Positions 21,034 through 30,973 of a stretch of 64,000 nucleotides of DNA are shown here, in pieces. Each line of letters begins with the position of its first letter. Within the stretch, counting starts at the first letter, position 1. A model generated the notes under the pieces. It was not told where the DNA came from. It was given only the letters and a program-made list of their open reading frames with translations, and made no database searches. Position numbers and translations under genes: made by a program. This stretch comes from Nothophaeocryptopus gaeumannii (lineage: Eukaryota > Ascomycota > Dothideomycetes > Mycosphaerellales > Mycosphaerellaceae), in contig JASISA010000025.1 of assembly GCA_031771865.1 (NCBI GenBank), positions 3,596,001 to 3,660,000 of the forward strand, read 5' to 3'.

Positions 21034-22730
21034 TCAACTCGCAGAATCTTCGTCTTTCCCATGTCCTTCCAGCTTCATATTCCCGTCGCTATCCCTCGCA
21101 AGCCTGACCAAAATGCCTTTGGCAACGTGCTTCATATCATCGACGTGTTGCACTTCTTCTGCAGTCTGAGGCCCATGAAAGATAAGCGGCAATGGCGAGG
21201 ATTTCCAAGTTCGAACATCTCGAGTGAGTCTACCAGAGCTGAGGACTACTCCGACGAAGAACGTCAAGGTGAGTATCGCGAGCGCTGCTGGCAGGCTTAG
21301 CCAAGCCCACTCGACCCGAAGGCATGTTTTGGTCGTAGAGGCTTCGCCTAGAGCAGGCGCGCTGGTGTTGTAGTAAGACTCGCCTGGATTGATGCGCATG
21401 TGATTCGTGAGAGACAGACTCATGTTGTTGAATACATCCTGTGTACGCTCGAAACTGAAGTTGCCGTAGTTATAGATAGTCTGTAGGAGCTGTGAGCCAG
21501 TCAATCGTGTTATGTTTAGACCATACTGGCCTTTCGATGCTGTAAGCGTGGAAGGGAATGTCGTGAGCATGTATTCACCTGTAGCGGGATCGAAGGGGCT
21601 ACCGGGCAGACCGATGAGGATTTGGAAAGCGGAGGAGGTTTCATCTCGAGCAAGACCAGAAGTCGCATAGTCAGTATCAACAGAAGGGCCTGGCTGGTAT
21701 ACCCAGGTGACGTTTACGCCGTTGTCAATGAATGTTGTCACCTTCCGAATTGGATATGCACCGCCCGGTGGAGTCGAGTTGGTGACTTGTACTTGGACCT
21801 TCGATGATACGTCGTGGCAGCGAGCACAGTATCCAACGGAAGTGTATTGCGGTATAGTACAGTTTCAGATTTGCACATGAAGCCAACCTGTCCGGGAGAA
21901 TAAATTCCAGCATTGATCGAAGCTTGCTCCGATATTGTCAGCGTATTTGTTGCTGCGCCGTCGTGAATGCCTTGGCCCATGAAAACCGAAGCCCTTGGAA
22001 GCCAGGCCGATCTATCCGCCGCGTCTGCCGGCCAAGGGCATGGGAAGTACTGTAGGACCTGTTGTGTGAATGGACCAGTCAAAAGCGAAACTATGACAAG
22101 GACACAGCCAAGCCACTGCCAGGTCGATGGTATGGGGAGTCTCCAGAGAAGACCGGTGGCACCAAACGGGCCTCGCGTAGCATTGTCGTGCAAGACAAAA
22201 TCGTAAAGTGGCTTTTCGCCTTTGTCGAACCACCTCCACTTCAACTGAGCAAGACCTTCGGCAAGTAGAAATGTCGAGGCTAGCCGCAAGATGACAGAAT
22301 AGGTAGACAAAAGGGCACCAATGGTGATAGAATATGGCCAGTCTGGCAATGGTTTCCCTTGGTAGGGGTACAAGGTCGCGAACGAGGCAATAGCTGCTGC
22401 TAGAACCAGAAACGCAGCAACAGCCTCCTGCCACCAGACTGAGAGTACCTTTATCTTGCGCTGGCCTCTCAAGCTCTTGGACGCCAGGCTCGATGGCTCG
22501 TTGAGAGATTCTTGCATCAGCCTCGCATCTGCTGTGTCCCCTCCTCTCATCTCAGCGGCTGGTTGATGTGCAACAGACCTCTGCGAGTTGTCTTGATCAG
22601 AGATTGAGTTTGAAAGGGCAGTGCTCAGTCCACTGCTGTCCGGATCGTTCAGGCGATGAGATTGCTGTGCCATGACGATTTCTTCCGCGTCATCAGGACC
22701 AGGGTTTGCTACACGATATCGGTACGACAT
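21034..22730 (-). pseudogene. DUF3176 membrane protein gene broken by one frameshift
   Basis: The first frame (ATG 22730, MSYRYRVANPGPDD; a longer frame reaches ATG 22898) encodes the DUF3176 core. This includes a WWQEAVAAFLVLAAAIASF membrane helix, a second helix, the LAQLKWRWFDKGEKPLYDF box and an ATRGPFGATGLLWRL loop. Near 21862-21868 the reading moves by one base. The next frame carries NCTIPQYTSVGYCARCHDV, matching the usual NCTW...C..C segment of the family, an extracellular region, a final helix (LPAALAILTLTFFVGVVLSS) and a stop at 21034. No intron fits, so a single-base deletion or sequence error is likely. The family is a fungal plasma- or endomembrane protein of unknown role, often expanded in filamentous ascomycetes. 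Confidence 0.78.
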
Positions 22731-23224
22731 TGCGATGGTACTTCGCGATGCATTGGGTAGAGAGTGGGTTCGTGTACAAGAGTGTTCTGCAAACAATGTC
22801 AGACGTAGAGGATGGTCTACTAGGTCTTCAGCCTTGCAGCTGATAGGAGGCTGGGAGGCCGGCTTTGCCAGGACAAAAGAAGCACTGATCGCTGTCATCT
22901 GTGACTAAGGACGTGAGCCTTGCTATCGCAATGTGCCATGTAGCCACTCGCTTGATGTACTGAGATGCTCATGTGGTTTACCGCCAATGGGGCTTGCGCG
23001 AGAATTGGATAGTTCTATGCATGGCGCTTCCGCGCCAGTGCGTCCCGCGCAGCAGCACATGAAGCCAGCTCTGCATAACTCGATGCGTGTTCTTGATGGC
23101 AATCTCAAGTTCGCGGCGCTGTCTGAGATGTAAGGCTAATGTGCACGGAATGAAGTCCATCATGAAGTCTGAAGTCTGAATGAATCTCGATCAATGCCAA
23201 GACCCGGCCTGCAACCTCACCTCT

Positions 23225-23686
23225 TCACATCTCGACCGTGAACAGGTCACACAACCCATCAACAACACGATCGAGATCTGCCGATGACAGGCCTGTATTG
23301 CTACCTTCACTCTCCAATGATAAGCCTTGTATCCTCTTGCGACGGTGCGCCGAGGCTAGACCCACAGCCTCATGCACGGCGTCCGCCATCCTTCCAGCCT
23401 TGCGGATCTCCATGAGTATTCTCGCACTGCTCAATCACGCTACAAGTCCTTAAGAACCGCAAGAGACGTACAAGAGCTGGATCACACAACGACACGGCGA
23501 ATAAGAACTGTGTCGTCCAGTACTCTCGTCTGCAGACCGTGCAGTGTGTCCAAGCATGGCGCTCAAGGCATGGCTTGGGCGGGAGCAACATAGTTTCGCA
23601 GCCTTGCGCTCTTCATCGGGAATGTGAATGAATACAAGCCACCCGAGCTGCTGATAGGTCCTAAGCTCCAGCGATGGATCTAACAT
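23225..23686 (-). pseudogene. Possible remnant of a small gene
   Basis: Three overlapping minus-strand frames read in turn like one protein: ATG-started LELRTYQQLGWLVFIHIPDE, then FLFAVSLCDPALVRLLRFL, then MADAVHEAVGLASAHRRKRI ending at 23225. No splice sites that link them were found. This may be a frameshifted relic, a small multi-exon gene, or chance. No family is recognised. Confidence 0.22.
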
Positions 23687-23814
23687 TTCTGCCGCTGCAA
23701 GTACTGGATCCTGGAACTAGATAGTTCTATCGGGCTACTGTCAAATTGTGTCCTGTGGACAGATCGACACCCTCATGTCTTCTTCGTCACCATACGAAGA
23801 CGCTCACACTAACA

Positions 23815-24644
23815 ATGTCGCTGTGTTCGTCGAGCTGCCTACTCGCTGTTACAACTCTCTTTCGCATCGTCTTTGCAAGCAACGTCAGTGCTATCCGTGG
23901 TCCAACGAAATATGCGCCTGCTCCCGACTACGAGTGGACTCCAGAGCCGACGGAAGCCCCTGTTCTTGGCAGTCATCACGGGCTTTTGAGACGAGATGCC
24001 CTATTTCCTTCACAAAGCCCGCTCTGTGGCTACATAGACGGTGCTCCTGGTATGTGCTGTGCTTTACGATTCTACCTTCTCTGACTCCCAGCCAGATAAC
24101 CTCTATAACTGCGAATCTACAGCCTATTGTAGCGCGGGTAACATCTCCACCGCCAGCGTATTTGGCTGTTGCTATCCTCCCGCCTCGACCGCTGCCGGTG
24201 GGTGTGACTTCTTCACTGCATGTGTGGAATCCACTTGTAACGAGACGTGCCAGTCGGACCCTCTCATTTTGGCATGGTATGACTGAGCTCCGTTCAATTT
24301 CCAGTACCATTACTGATCAGTGACCACTTCATCATGTTCACAGCACGTCCACCGAATATCCATTTTGCAATACCGCCTACGCTCTCGACCAAAGCAGCAG
24401 CAATTTCACAAACTACGAATGCCTTTCATGGCGAGACACTGCCTTGCAAGTCTACCCAGCCACCTGGGTGAACGTCACTACGACCATGGATGTTACTCAC
24501 GTTTCCGAAGCGGTCAATACACAGACAGATTTTGCGGTCAGCACGGTCAACACAACGTCAAGTTCAGGCATGACAGTAGTGCCACACCCGCGTATCCGCG
24601 AGTTGGTCGGGATGATGATTGTAATTACAATGCTAGTTCTGTGA
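23815..24644 (+). CDS. Secreted cysteine-rich protein, possibly GPI-anchored (3 exons)
   Basis: Exons 23815-24049, 24096-24276 and 24344-24644 join in phase into a 238-residue protein. Intron 1 is 46 nt (GTATGT...CCAG) and intron 2 is 67 nt (GTATGA...ACAG). A signal peptide (MSLCSSSCLLAVTTLFRIV...) precedes a Pro-rich stretch with a dibasic LLRRD site. A Cys-rich core follows (NCESTAYCSAG, FGCCYPP, GGCDFFTACVESTCNETC, YPFCNT, NYECLSW). Next comes a Ser/Thr/Asn-rich linker with several N-glycosylation sequons, and the protein ends in a hydrophobic tail (LVGMMIVITMLVL) as in GPI-anchored wall proteins. No known domain. It could be a wall or effector-like protein; the role is inference. Confidence 0.8.
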
Positions 24645-25501
24645 TGCGTGTCAAAGGAGATACGTCTGCATCACTCTAGGTTTCTACCTTTCAGATAATC
24701 ATCCAGGTCGAACAATGAGCGCTTCCGTATTCATGGTACATACCCTTTAGCCGAAGTGGGATCAATTCACACGCAGTGTACTTGCGAAATACACACTTAG
24801 TCGGGAAAGTCGAGTTCAGACAGAAATCGCAGCAACAGAGACCGGCCAAATCGTGTCTCGACGTCTGAAGTGCGACAAGCACATTTCACCTTTAGCAGAC
24901 CAGGCATTCAAACACGCTACAATGGATGCCGCTCCTCCATCACATGACGAAGATGATACACGCCAGATGCTCTCCCGGCCACAATGAACGAGCAGCTGAT
25001 TCCTTATCTTCAAGAAGAAAAGATGTTTTCGATATAAGCGCCTCTCTCTCATCAACAGCCTGGCAACTCCATGCCTACCTGCCTGATAATACCTAGCAGC
25101 TAGTTCTATACGCAGCAATCTCCCCAAAAGGAAACAGCAAGCATTGAACCCGTTTTCACCAAAAAGCTCGACAATGTGATCATCTTGTGCCCTACAAGGA
25201 TACATGACAAATCGTCCCTTTTCGCAGCCTCGCTCTGTGCACCATGCGCCAGAAAGCGTTGACTGACTGCTTACGATGTTGTATACGGTTGGGAGGCGTT
25301 ATCTACCTGGCGATGATGCATTGATCCGCAAGTCGTTCGATCTTCCGGCGTCGTGTCTGATGAGCGGAATGCTTATGCGAAAGCTGAGTAGTAGTCATGA
25401 TGCTAAAAGTGCGGTGCGGCGTTTTGATCATGTCCTCTAGAGACTTCTCTTTCGTAGCGCAATTCTGAAGATTAGGATTCGATCCCTCCCAGATGCCGGC
25501 A
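24645..25501. other. Intergenic region with minor ORF
   Basis: About 850 bp. A minus-strand ATG frame of 129 codons (24816-25205) is present but shows no motif or family resemblance, so I do not call it a gene. Confidence 0.35.
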
Positions 25502-25621
25502 AATGACTCAATGACTCAATGCCTCAATGACTCAATGACTCAATGCCTCAATGCCTCAATGACTCAATGCCTCAATGCCTCAATGCCTCAATGCCTCAAT
25601 GCCTCAATGCCTCAATGCTTC
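25502..25621. repeat. 8-bp minisatellite, 15 units
   Basis: Fifteen contiguous copies of AATGMCTC (M = A or C), 120 bp. Units 1, 2, 4, 5 and 8 read AATGACTC, the last is AATGCTTC and the rest are AATGCCTC. The array ends about 60 bp from the stop codon of the tRNA ligase gene, in its 3' flank. Each unit contains an ATG, but no gene is implied. Confidence 0.97.
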
Positions 25622-25679
25622 ATAGTCCAGCGACACAGGCGTCGCCCACCTGTACCTCCCTCTTCTTCACGGCAACAAT

Positions 25680-28145
25680 CTACCTCGAAAGCACACCTTT
25701 CACTGCGCCCTCCAACTCCACACTACCCTTCACGGCCATCTCATTGATTCCATTCGACGCGCCGCTACCCTCCTGGAGCCAGCGAGTAAGCAGGTCATTC
25801 GACTCCTTAGGCTTGATATCAGCGCTGGCAGTACCGATCGTGATATGAGCTGTGCTGTTCACGCTCTTCCACTGCTCATCTGATCCCTCGGCTGGGGCCA
25901 GACGCACGACGAGAGCCATGACCCGACTGTCCCATACAAGCCGCTCCAGTCGAACCTTGCAGACTCCAAGCTTTGGGTCGGGGATTGTGTATGCACGCTC
26001 CGGCGTGGGCGCAGCTGCTTTGGTGTAGAGGTCGTTGAGGTGTGTCCAGACCTCTTGGTGTTGGCCTGCTGACGCACGGTGGATGAGGGTTACGTGGAAC
26101 TCAGCCTGGATCCGGCGGGAGTTCTTGAGCGTATTGTACATCCTCGCTACGTCAGACGAAGCCCCATCGAACATCGCCTGCAAAATGGATGTTATCCGAC
26201 TCGCGGGGACCTGGACAGCGAAGTATTCGACGGGCTTCTGCTTGGGCTTCTGCGCTTGGCCGTTGGGCTGCTGCTTGAAACCATTCGACTTGTTGCCTTT
26301 CTTGTTGTCAAAGCCTCTGATCTCATGCTTGATGTCAACGGTGTAATCGTTCAAGGCAAGCTGGATGGCGTCATCCATGTCGTCTGGAGTGGGCATCTCC
26401 TGGCCGCCGAACAGCTTCGGGTACTCAGAGTACAGTCTCGTGATAACGGTCTCGAGATTCTGCCGCGACGACGAGCATGGATCCAAATCGATGACTTGGT
26501 CGAAGCCATCGTCTGGAGAAGCTTCCGGGTTGACTGGTTCGAAGCGATGTAGGAAGCCTTCCATGATTCCGATGATCTCTTCAGAGCCTTTGCTGGTGTG
26601 GATGGTCTGGTGATTGTCGCCTCGTGCAAGTACACGATCTTGCAGTGCGGCTCGGATGTTGTTGTAGTTGTTGTAGTTGTTGCGGTCGTGAACGAAATGT
26701 AGTGCGACGAAGCGTGCATTTGGGACGACTTTGGAAACGTCTTCGATCAGCTGCTGTCGCTCACGCCGTTGATGATTATTGCGGTCGGCAATCATGGCAT
26801 TGTACTTCTCCAGCTCACTACAGCATGCAGTAGCAAATGCCTGTGGCTTGCCACGCCTGACTGTAATGTTGTCGTTCTGTATGTGACCCCAGTCGAACAG
26901 CTTGCATAGTGCCAGTGCGACTGTTGTCTTGCCGCATCCGATCGTAGCAATTGGTACGAGCACCACATCGCCAGTGACGGCATCATTCGAGACCTCACCC
27001 TGCTCTGCTTCCTGTCGGATGATGTCGGCGCCAGTGAGACCGCGCTGAGCGAGAAAGTCGTCACGCATCTTGATGATTCCGTGATTCTGGTTGTAGGCCT
27101 TGGCGAGTTGTGGGTTACCGTGCAGTTGCTTCCGCGCGAACAACAAGTACTCTTCTGTGATCTGCTTGTGCTTCTTGTACTTTGGCTGGCGTCCGGAAAT
27201 GACTGCTTTCGTACATTCTCGCCACTGGCGGTACATCAAGTACGGCTCATCAAACTTGTACTTGAAGAACCAGTCGTGCCACTCGCGGGTGCCTGCTTTT
27301 GAACGGCATCGAATAACGAAGCCTTCTGTGTCCCGACCGGCGTAGTGGCCAGTCTCGCCGATGCCATCGAGGAATGTCTTGACTTCGTGGATATCGTTCT
27401 TGATAAGGTACTGTGTCTTCTTGAATCCCCACTCGTCGGCGAACTGGTCGACCAGGTGATGCGGATATGTGGCAAATTCTGGGAGATTCAAGTTGATGCC
27501 ATGAAGGTACAGTCCAGCTGTCTCTGGAGCGTATGCGAGCACATGCTCCTCGAACTCATCGTCACAAAGCTCGGCAACTGCAGTGGCGTTCATTTGGCGG
27601 AGGCGCAAGGCAAGGTCATGCTTCGTCTTACCCATTGACGCCAAATGCCGCTCGACCCATCGCTCACCTGCTGCTGCATGGCTGACTTCAACATCCTGCC
27701 GTGCACCAATTGAGTGCTTGCTGCATACGATAAGCGTTCCATCGTCGAGTCCGGCAAGGAAGATGATGCAGCCGTTCTCTTTGACGCTGAGTTCGTAAGG
27801 ACCGGTTGTGTCCTGCTCGACATTTGGCCACTCGGTCTCGCGCACCTCGCCATGGTTGAAGAACTTGTCGTACCCTCGGACTGCGATCTCCGGATTGCCC
27901 TTGGTGTTCTGGTATGTGAAGAGTCCTCGAGCATAAGTCGGCAAGTTCGGCTTCTTGTAGTCCCAGTCTTGCATTTTCCACGAATCGACAGTGATTTGCG
28001 AGCCATCGACAGAAAATGTGTTCTTCTTGCATGAGAAGCCACTCTTTCCCTTTCCTTTGCCCTTGTTTGCCTCGAGACCACGGAGCATCTCCCCTACCTC
28101 GACAGGGTCCTGAGGCCGGTATGGCGCGCCCTGGTAGAGCGCCAT
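25680..28145 (-). CDS. TRL1: Fungal tRNA ligase (tripartite)
   Basis: An 821-residue single-exon protein from ATG 28145 (MALYQGAPYRP); the frame is open 78 bp further upstream but that part looks non-coding. Three domains appear in order. First is the ligase/adenylyltransferase with nucleotidyl lysine K122 in VKENGCIIF and later EGFVIRCRS and FFKYKF. Second is a polynucleotide kinase with P-loop GCGKTT (~403-408). Third is a 2H cyclic phosphodiesterase with HVTLIH (~680) and HITIG (~765). The enzyme joins tRNA halves after intron removal and, in fungi, splices HAC1-type mRNA in the unfolded protein response. All key motifs are intact. The downstream flank holds the 8-bp minisatellite. Confidence 0.95.
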   Translation of the reverse strand: MALYQGAPYRPQDPVEVGEMLRGLEANKGKGKGKSGFSCKKNTFSVDGSQITVDSWKMQDWDYKKPNLPTYARGLFTYQNTKGNPEIAVRGYDKFFNHGEVRETEWPNVEQDTTGPYELSVKENGCIIFLAGLDDGTLIVCSKHSIGARQDVEVSHAAAGERWVERHLASMGKTKHDLALRLRQMNATAVAELCDDEFEEHVLAYAPETAGLYLHGINLNLPEFATYPHHLVDQFADEWGFKKTQYLIKNDIHEVKTFLDGIGETGHYAGRDTEGFVIRCRSKAGTREWHDWFFKYKFDEPYLMYRQWRECTKAVISGRQPKYKKHKQITEEYLLFARKQLHGNPQLAKAYNQNHGIIKMRDDFLAQRGLTGADIIRQEAEQGEVSNDAVTGDVVLVPIATIGCGKTTVALALCKLFDWGHIQNDNITVRRGKPQAFATACCSELEKYNAMIADRNNHQRRERQQLIEDVSKVVPNARFVALHFVHDRNNYNNYNNIRAALQDRVLARGDNHQTIHTSKGSEEIIGIMEGFLHRFEPVNPEASPDDGFDQVIDLDPCSSSRQNLETVITRLYSEYPKLFGGQEMPTPDDMDDAIQLALNDYTVDIKHEIRGFDNKKGNKSNGFKQQPNGQAQKPKQKPVEYFAVQVPASRITSILQAMFDGASSDVARMYNTLKNSRRIQAEFHVTLIHRASAGQHQEVWTHLNDLYTKAAAPTPERAYTIPDPKLGVCKVRLERLVWDSRVMALVVRLAPAEGSDEQWKSVNSTAHITIGTASADIKPKESNDLLTRWLQEGSGASNGINEMAVKGSVELEGAVKGVLSR

Positions 28146-28619
28146 GGCGAATATGGTATGGGCGTACCGGCGGTCTTGTCGTATGCGTCGTCGAGATCCA
28201 GTCCAGTTGCATGCGCCAGGCAAGGTTCATATGCAGTGTTTCTTGCGAGGAAGTGCTTTACACGAAGGAAATGCGGACTTGTCTACAATCTTAAAGCAGG
28301 TGCCTCAGGCGGGCGCAGTCGCATCGAGTCACTGGCGGAAAGAGACACCGCTTCCTCTTCACTCCACCGCGCTTTCCAATGGGCGGCCTCAAAGTCTGAA
28401 GTGAAGTGATGTTTCGTCTGTGGTGCAGCGTCCAATTTCTGTGTCGCAGAGAGGGATGTGAGGCTGATGCTGTGTGGCGCAGCTGTGCCAAGCATTTTGA
28501 GATTTCGAGACTGGCCGCAGTGAACTTCCTAATGACAACTTCACCTCTTCATCACGCAGCTACCATCAGAAGGTCTGCTACAAGAACGCCTCTCCTTTGA
28601 GTGGATGAGGCCCCTCTGC
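28146..28619. other. Upstream region of tRNA ligase
   Basis: About 475 bp that should hold the tRNA ligase promoter. Short frames on both strands show no recognisable protein. Confidence 0.45.
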
Positions 28620-29127
28620 GACAACGGCCATTGACACACACAACATGATGCTTGAAAGTCTTCCCACTGATTTGACGATTGGCATTCACCTTTGTCGTGG
28701 GAATTTGCAGAACGGCGGCTACTTTGAGAGAGGCGGTCAGGAACCCATTGCAGCAAACATCTTTCAAAGGTCGAATTACAAGTTCTTCTACCTTGAGTTC
28801 GACACGGACCGAGCGGGAGACTTCAAGCCTCTCCGACGTTTGCCAGCAGACCAGGGTGTCGTACTGGGCCTTGTGACGACGAAACATGCCGAGCTGGAAG
28901 ATTCGGAGCAGCTGAAGACTCGGGTGCTTGAAGCAGCATATGTCATTGCTAGAGCTCAGTCAAAGTCACAGCAGCAGGCTTTGCATGACAATCTGGCCGT
29001 GAGTCCTCAGTGCGGGCTCGCGAGTTCCCGGGACGGATGCGGCATAGGAATGTCAATCGATGTACAGTGAAAGAAGCTTGACCTCCTGAACAAAGTGGCA
29101 GAAGACATTTGGCCAGAATGTCAGTGA
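28620..29127 (+). pseudogene. Remnant of a cobalamin-independent methionine-synthase-like gene
   Basis: The frame holds only the C-terminal part of a UROD/MetE-like protein: LPTDLTIGIHLCRGNLQNGG, a YLEFDTDRAGDFKPLRRLP core, VVLGLVTTKHAELED and LAVSPQCGLASS. Residues before LPTDL (ATTAIDTHNMMLES) also fit the family, but a TGA lies just upstream and the N-terminal ~250 residues are missing. A TGA at 29068 is followed in frame by KKLDLLNKVAEDIWPECQ and a second stop at 29125-29127, exactly where family members continue after a Trp or similar residue. So it is both 5'-truncated and stopped early. A short expressed protein from ATG 28645 is possible but would lack most of the barrel. Confidence 0.8.
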
Positions 29128-29170
29128 TCTGCTACCTAAGCTTCTGTATCCAACAGTATTGACTTGCATT

Positions 29171-30478
29171 TCACAGCTTCCATCCCCTCTTCCTCGCCCT
29201 CGCAGTCTCCTGCCTCACAGCCAGATCTGAAATAATCTCCTCACTGCCGCCACCAACAACCATCATTCTCAGATCTCGACTCATCTGCTCCACCACCGCA
29301 CCCGGCCCCCCTTTCTGATACCCTGCTCCACCCAACACCTGCTGTGCTTCTCGATTCGCCATCTCCTGGATCCGTCCTCCTTGTACCTTCGCCAAGGCAA
29401 TTCTTCCAGCGACATCTGGATCTTGCCACCCAAGCGCCGATTGGTCGACTGCGTATGCGATCGATTCGAGAAACGCCCAGTGCGATTCGATATACCTTGC
29501 CATGGTCGAGAATTTTGCTGCTATGATTTGGTTTTCGATCAGTTTCTTCCCGAACGTCTCTCTTTTATTCGCGTACTCAAACGCCACGGAAAGACATGTC
29601 CTCGCTTTGCGATTGCAGCCGACGGACATTATATATCTCTCTCGGTTGAAGTTTACCATGATGACTTTGAATCCTTCATTCTCCTTGCCGAGGAGGTTTC
29701 CTACGGGAACTTTGACGTCGTCAAGTTCCACTAGGCTGGCTCCTCCTGCTTTCTGACCTGAATTAGGGATTCGACGCATTGATACCCCTGGAGATGAGGT
29801 AGGAATCACAACCACAGATATTCCCCTCGCACCACTCCCTGCTGGACCGGTGCGGACAGCGGTCGTCATATGTGTTGCCCAAGGCGCACCTGTAATCCAT
29901 TTCTTCCATCCATTGACCACATAAAACTTTCCATCCGCCGTTTTCTCCGCTGTCGTTTGGATGTTCGCTACATCGCTTCCTCCGCTTGGCTCTGTGATCC
30001 CGAGACAGAAGGAGGTTTCCCAGGTGAAGAGGCCGGGGAGCCATTTTGCTTTCTGTTCAGGCATTCCGTGGTGGATTACGGGTGGTATTCCTATTACACT
30101 CCCCCCACCCAACGAACTCGTCACTCCTCCCTCAACCCTTGACGTCTCATCCGTACTGACCAATAAATGAAACGCATCTAATTCCCTCACGTCGACTCCG
30201 CCGGGCATGGGGATATCTTCTGGTCGATATTCAATCGGTATATCGTTGAATGCGAAACCGGACTTGCCCCATTTGAGTCGTTCGCCCTCAGGTGCGCCGC
30301 CTGCTTCTTCCCAGTCTAGGGCGTAGGGGAGGATGTTCTGGTCGACATACTGGCGCAAAGCGTTGCGGAGACGGATGTGAGAGTCGTTGTAGTAGGGGGA
30401 GGGAATTCCATGGGACCAGGAGGGTTCGGACCAGGGGCCCAGGTTGCCGAAGGGGGCGGATTTGGAAGTGGATGGCAT
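29171..30478 (-). CDS. Acyl-CoA dehydrogenase
   Basis: A 435-residue single-exon flavoprotein of normal length. The three-part ACAD fold is visible: N-terminal helices (LRNALRQYVDQNILPYALDW), the FAD-contact strand FCLGITEPSGGSDVANIQT with WKKWITGA, then C-terminal helices with the signature GVNF-like NFNRERY, KRETFGKKLIENQ and QQVLGGAGYQKGG. The final catalytic-region segment GGGSEEIISDLAVRQ is present. There is no clear mitochondrial presequence and no PTS1 at the C-terminus (ends GWKL), so location is open. The substrate, a fatty or branched acyl-CoA, cannot be set from sequence alone. ATG 30478 is the first in frame, and the upstream ~495 bp is shared with the divergent Myb-like gene. Confidence 0.93.
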   Translation of the reverse strand: MPSTSKSAPFGNLGPWSEPSWSHGIPSPYYNDSHIRLRNALRQYVDQNILPYALDWEEAGGAPEGERLKWGKSGFAFNDIPIEYRPEDIPMPGGVDVRELDAFHLLVSTDETSRVEGGVTSSLGGGSVIGIPPVIHHGMPEQKAKWLPGLFTWETSFCLGITEPSGGSDVANIQTTAEKTADGKFYVVNGWKKWITGAPWATHMTTAVRTGPAGSGARGISVVVIPTSSPGVSMRRIPNSGQKAGGASLVELDDVKVPVGNLLGKENEGFKVIMVNFNRERYIMSVGCNRKARTCLSVAFEYANKRETFGKKLIENQIIAAKFSTMARYIESHWAFLESIAYAVDQSALGWQDPDVAGRIALAKVQGGRIQEMANREAQQVLGGAGYQKGGPGAVVEQMSRDLRMMVVGGGSEEIISDLAVRQETARARKRGWKL

Positions 30479-30973
30479 CTTGAGGGAGGCTAGATTTGAT
30501 GATTATGAGGTTATGTAGGATAGCTCAGTTGGAGATATGTTCGGTTGCGATTCCTCAGATGGCTCGTGTAGTTCTTATTGATAAGAAAAGAGGAGAATGT
30601 GAATTGAGTCGTAATGGGCTTGATTTATACGATGTCGAGAAGTCTTGTGCCAGGTCGGATGTGAACAGAGCTTGGAGATCCTAATTGGAAATATCGTCCG
30701 AACAGCCCAATGCAATGCTCAAAATCATTGCATCGTATCGACGTCTCTTCGTTTGACATGAGCACAGAGTGGAGGTCGGCTCTCGGGCGATGATGGTTTC
30801 AAGACCGAGGCACGGAAGATCGATTTGCCGATGATCCCTGTCACGAACACGACAACCAACAACAGATGGCTACGCGCCGAGAACTTCGACACGACACACC
30901 TTGTTGAGTTATCCCTTGATGTTGACCGAATTTCCTTGGAGGAGCTGCAGACTTGTACGCAAGACGAGACCGC
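30479..30973. promoter_or_regulatory. Divergent promoter region, ACAD and Myb-like gene
   Basis: About 495 bp between two divergent start codons. No specific element is identified. Confidence 0.4.

Noticed and set aside
22731..22898. Upstream extension of the DUF3176 frame to ATG 22898
   Set aside because: The added ~56 residues look unlike the family; ATG 22730 is preferred, though the longer start is not excluded.
24816..25205. 129-codon minus-strand ORF with ATG
   Set aside because: Composition is uneven and no motif, signal peptide or homologous pattern is visible.
25440..25500. Possible tRNA T-arm-like string GGATTCGATCC
   Set aside because: No acceptor stem, D-arm or anticodon arm could be paired around it.
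25493..25848. Two plus-strand ORFs starting in the AATGMCTC repeats
   Set aside because: They owe their length to the 8-bp repeat and then run antisense through the tRNA ligase end.
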